Source: Lysobacteraceae bacterium | Lineage (GTDB): Bacteria > Pseudomonadota > Gammaproteobacteria > Xanthomonadales > Xanthomonadaceae | Length of the DNA: 7,181 nt | NCBI GenBank assembly: GCA_027483745.1 | Contig: JAIXTZ010000252.1 | Span: 1-7,181 of the forward strand | Direction of reading: 5' to 3' | Part shown: piece after piece, positions 5,812 through 7,181 of the stretch | Layout: each line of letters begins with the position of its first letter | Position numbering within the stretch: position 1 is the first letter of the stretch | Notes under the pieces: generated by a model | Databases searched by the model: none | Seen by the model: the letters and a program-made list of their open reading frames with translations, nothing else | What the model was told of the DNA's origin: nothing | Program-made: the position numbers and the translations under genes

Positions 5812-6246
5812 TCAGTCGAGGCGCTTCTCGAGGTAGTAGCGGGTGTAGCCGGGCGGATTGTCCGCCTGCTGGCCGAACGGCCGGTAACCGAGGCGCTCGT
5901 AGAATCCCAGCGCTTGGAACTCGATGGTCTCGAGGTACACGCCGAGCGCGCCGCGCTGCCGCGCCCAATGCTCGGCTTGCGCCAGCAACTGCATGCCGAT
6001 GCCGGTGCGGCGGCGCTCCGGCGCGACGGCGAGCATGTCCACGTGCAGCCAGCCGAGGCCGTACTGGCCGGCCAACCCACCCACCAGCTCGTCGTCGGCA
6101 TCGAGGGCGGTGATCACCATCGGCAGCCAGTCCGGCCGGCCGATGAAGCGCGCGTTGTAGTCGCGCAGCATCTCGCGGATGGCGAGGGCCTTCTCGCCGT
6201 CGAGGTCGGGATCGACGGCGATGCGGACGCTGGAGGCGGAGCACAT
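5812..6246 (-). CDS. GNAT family N-acetyltransferase
   Basis: A 144-residue cytoplasmic acyltransferase of the GCN5-related family, which moves an acetyl group from acetyl-CoA to an amine on a small molecule or protein. The acetyl-CoA-binding motif A is clear: LHVDMLAVAPERRRTGIG (67-84), with the pyrophosphate-binding pattern R-R-T-G-I-G at 79-84. It continues into MQLLAQAEHWARQRGA. Motif B, ALGFYERLGYRPFG (112-125), follows. The substrate side is not predictable. The ATG at 6246 has GAGG nine bases upstream. The gene lies 35 bp downstream of tdh and its stop abuts the start of the secreted-protein gene, so the three probably form one transcript. Acetyl-CoA is the product of the threonine pathway encoded around it, but that is a suggestive neighbour only. 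Confidence 0.9.
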   Translation of the reverse strand: MCSASSVRIAVDPDLDGEKALAIREMLRDYNARFIGRPDWLPMVITALDADDELVGGLAGQYGLGWLHVDMLAVAPERRRTGIGMQLLAQAEHWARQRGALGVYLETIEFQALGFYERLGYRPFGQQADNPPGYTRYYLEKRLD

Positions 6247-6281
6247 GGGCGTGGCCTCGCTGGGCGGGGAAGAGGCGTGAC

Positions 6282-7181
6282 TCAGTTCCAGCTGCAGACG
6301 ACCTTGCCGCAGGTGCCGGCGTCCATCAGGTCGAAGCCCTTCTGGAAATCGTTGATGTGGATCTGATGCGTGAGCACCTTCTGCAGCGGGAAGCCGGTGA
6401 GCACCATCTGCGTCATCTTGTACCAGGTCTCGTACATGCGGCGGCCGTAGATGCCCTGCACGGTGAGGCCCTTGAAGATGATCTTGTCCCAGTCCACGCC
6501 GGTGCCCTTGGGCAGGATGCCGAGCAGCGCGATCTTGCCGCCGTGGTACATGCAGTCGAGCATGTCGTTGAAGGCGCGGGGGTTGCCCGACATCTCGAGG
6601 CCGACGTCGAAGCCCTCCATGTGCAGGTCCTTCATGACGTCCTTCACCGACTGCTTCGAGACGTTGACGACGCGCGTGGCGCCCATGTCGGCGGCCAGCT
6701 TCAGGCGGAAGTCGTTGACGTCGGTCACGACGACATTGCGTGCGCCGATGTGCTTGCAGATGCCCGCCGCGATGATGCCGATGGGGCCCGCGCCGGTGAT
6801 CAGCACGTCCTCGCCGATCACGTCGAACTCCAGCGCGCAGTGCGCGGCGTTGCCGTAGGGGTCGAAGAAGGCCGCCAGCTCCGACGGGATCTGGTCGGGG
6901 ATCGGCCAGAGGTTTGCGGCCGGCATGGCGATGTACTCGGCGAAGGCGCCGGCGCGGTTCACGCCGATGCCGACGGTGTGCGGGCAGAGGTGCTGCTTGC
7001 CGGCGCGGCAGTTGCGGCAGACGCCGCAGACGATGTGGCCTTCGGCCGAGACGCGGTCGCCGACCTTGTAGCCGGTGACGCCGGCGCCGAGCTCGACGAT
7101 GCGACCGACGAATTCATGGCCGATGACGAGGCCCGGCGTGATGGTGCGCTGGCTCCACTCGTCCCACTTGTAGATGTGCAG
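6282..7181 (-). CDS. tdh: L-threonine 3-dehydrogenase, 5' end beyond window
   Basis: Tdh is the zinc-dependent medium-chain dehydrogenase that oxidises L-threonine with NAD+ to 2-amino-3-ketobutyrate, the substrate of Kbl. The last 299 residues are present; by comparison with the 341-residue E. coli protein about 41 N-terminal residues, including the catalytic zinc Cys38, are outside the right edge. Numbered from the first visible codon, the fragment shows [10 protein letters not shown] (2-11), the catalytic-site GHE (21-23), the structural-zinc cysteines 52, 55, 58 and 66 in [15 protein letters not shown], and the Rossmann motif GAGPIG (130-135). The motifs [11 protein letters not shown] and [11 protein letters not shown] follow, as in E. 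coli Tdh. The frame is intact to the TGA at 6282-6284. GNAT follows after 35 bp. A GTG at 6962 is internal and not the start. Confidence 0.97.
   Translation of the reverse strand: MHIYKWDEWSQRTITPGLVIGHEFVGRIVELGAGVTGYKVGDRVSAEGHIVCGVCRNCRAGKQHLCPHTVGIGVNRAGAFAEYIAMPAANLWPIPDQIPSELAAFFDPYGNAAHCALEFDVIGEDVLITGAGPIGIIAAGICKHIGARNVVVTDVNDFRLKLAADMGATRVVNVSKQSVKDVMKDLHMEGFDVGLEMSGNPRAFNDMLDCMYHGGKIALLGILPKGTGVDWDKIIFKGLTVQGIYGRRMYETWYKMTQMVLTGFPLQKVLTHQIHINDFQKGFDLMDAGTCGKVVCSWN

Overview
The window is a gene-dense piece of a high-GC bacterial chromosome. The Kbl, Tdh and OsmC proteins, the GC-rich codon use and the S4-type pseudouridine synthase suggest a gammaproteobacterium near the Xanthomonadales/Lysobacterales. 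That placement is an impression from protein similarity, not a computed result. I see no rRNA, tRNA, insertion sequence, CRISPR array, integrase, attachment site or origin, and no stretch over about 300 bases lacks a gene. The longest non-coding stretch is about 141 bp, or about 90 bp if kbl uses its upstream start.

Layout, left to right. Positions 1-572 (minus) hold a 3'-truncated integral-membrane fatty acid desaturase. Just upstream on the same strand is an OsmC/Ohr-type peroxidase (630-1079). A pseudouridine synthase with an S4 domain (1149-1886) runs on the plus strand. It converges on a small zinc-finger HNH nuclease gene (1904-2302, minus), which overlaps the stop codon of kbl (2302-3522, minus). 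A short, comparatively AT-rich intergenic region separates kbl from a divergent OmpR/PhoB-type response regulator (3664-4398, plus). The regulator gene converges, with 9 bp between stop codons, on the minus-strand series tdh (6282 to beyond the right edge), GNAT acetyltransferase (5812-6246) and a secreted protein of unknown function (4408-5811).

How the genes fit together. Tdh oxidises L-threonine to 2-amino-3-ketobutyrate, and Kbl cleaves that with CoA to glycine and acetyl-CoA, so the two ends of the right half encode one pathway. In E. coli kbl and tdh are adjacent in one operon. Here both are on the minus strand but are separated by a GNAT gene, an unknown exported protein and an oppositely oriented response regulator with no kinase gene in view. 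The regulator faces kbl across a shared intergenic region, so control of kbl by it is a reasonable but unproven guess. On the left, a hydroperoxide-detoxifying enzyme next to a desaturase suggests a link to lipid unsaturation and peroxide stress.

Most of the window looks like ordinary core metabolism and housekeeping. The least explained elements are the 467-residue exported protein, the HNH gene coupled to kbl, and the interrupted tdh-kbl arrangement. I do not see convincing evidence of a new defence or mobile system.
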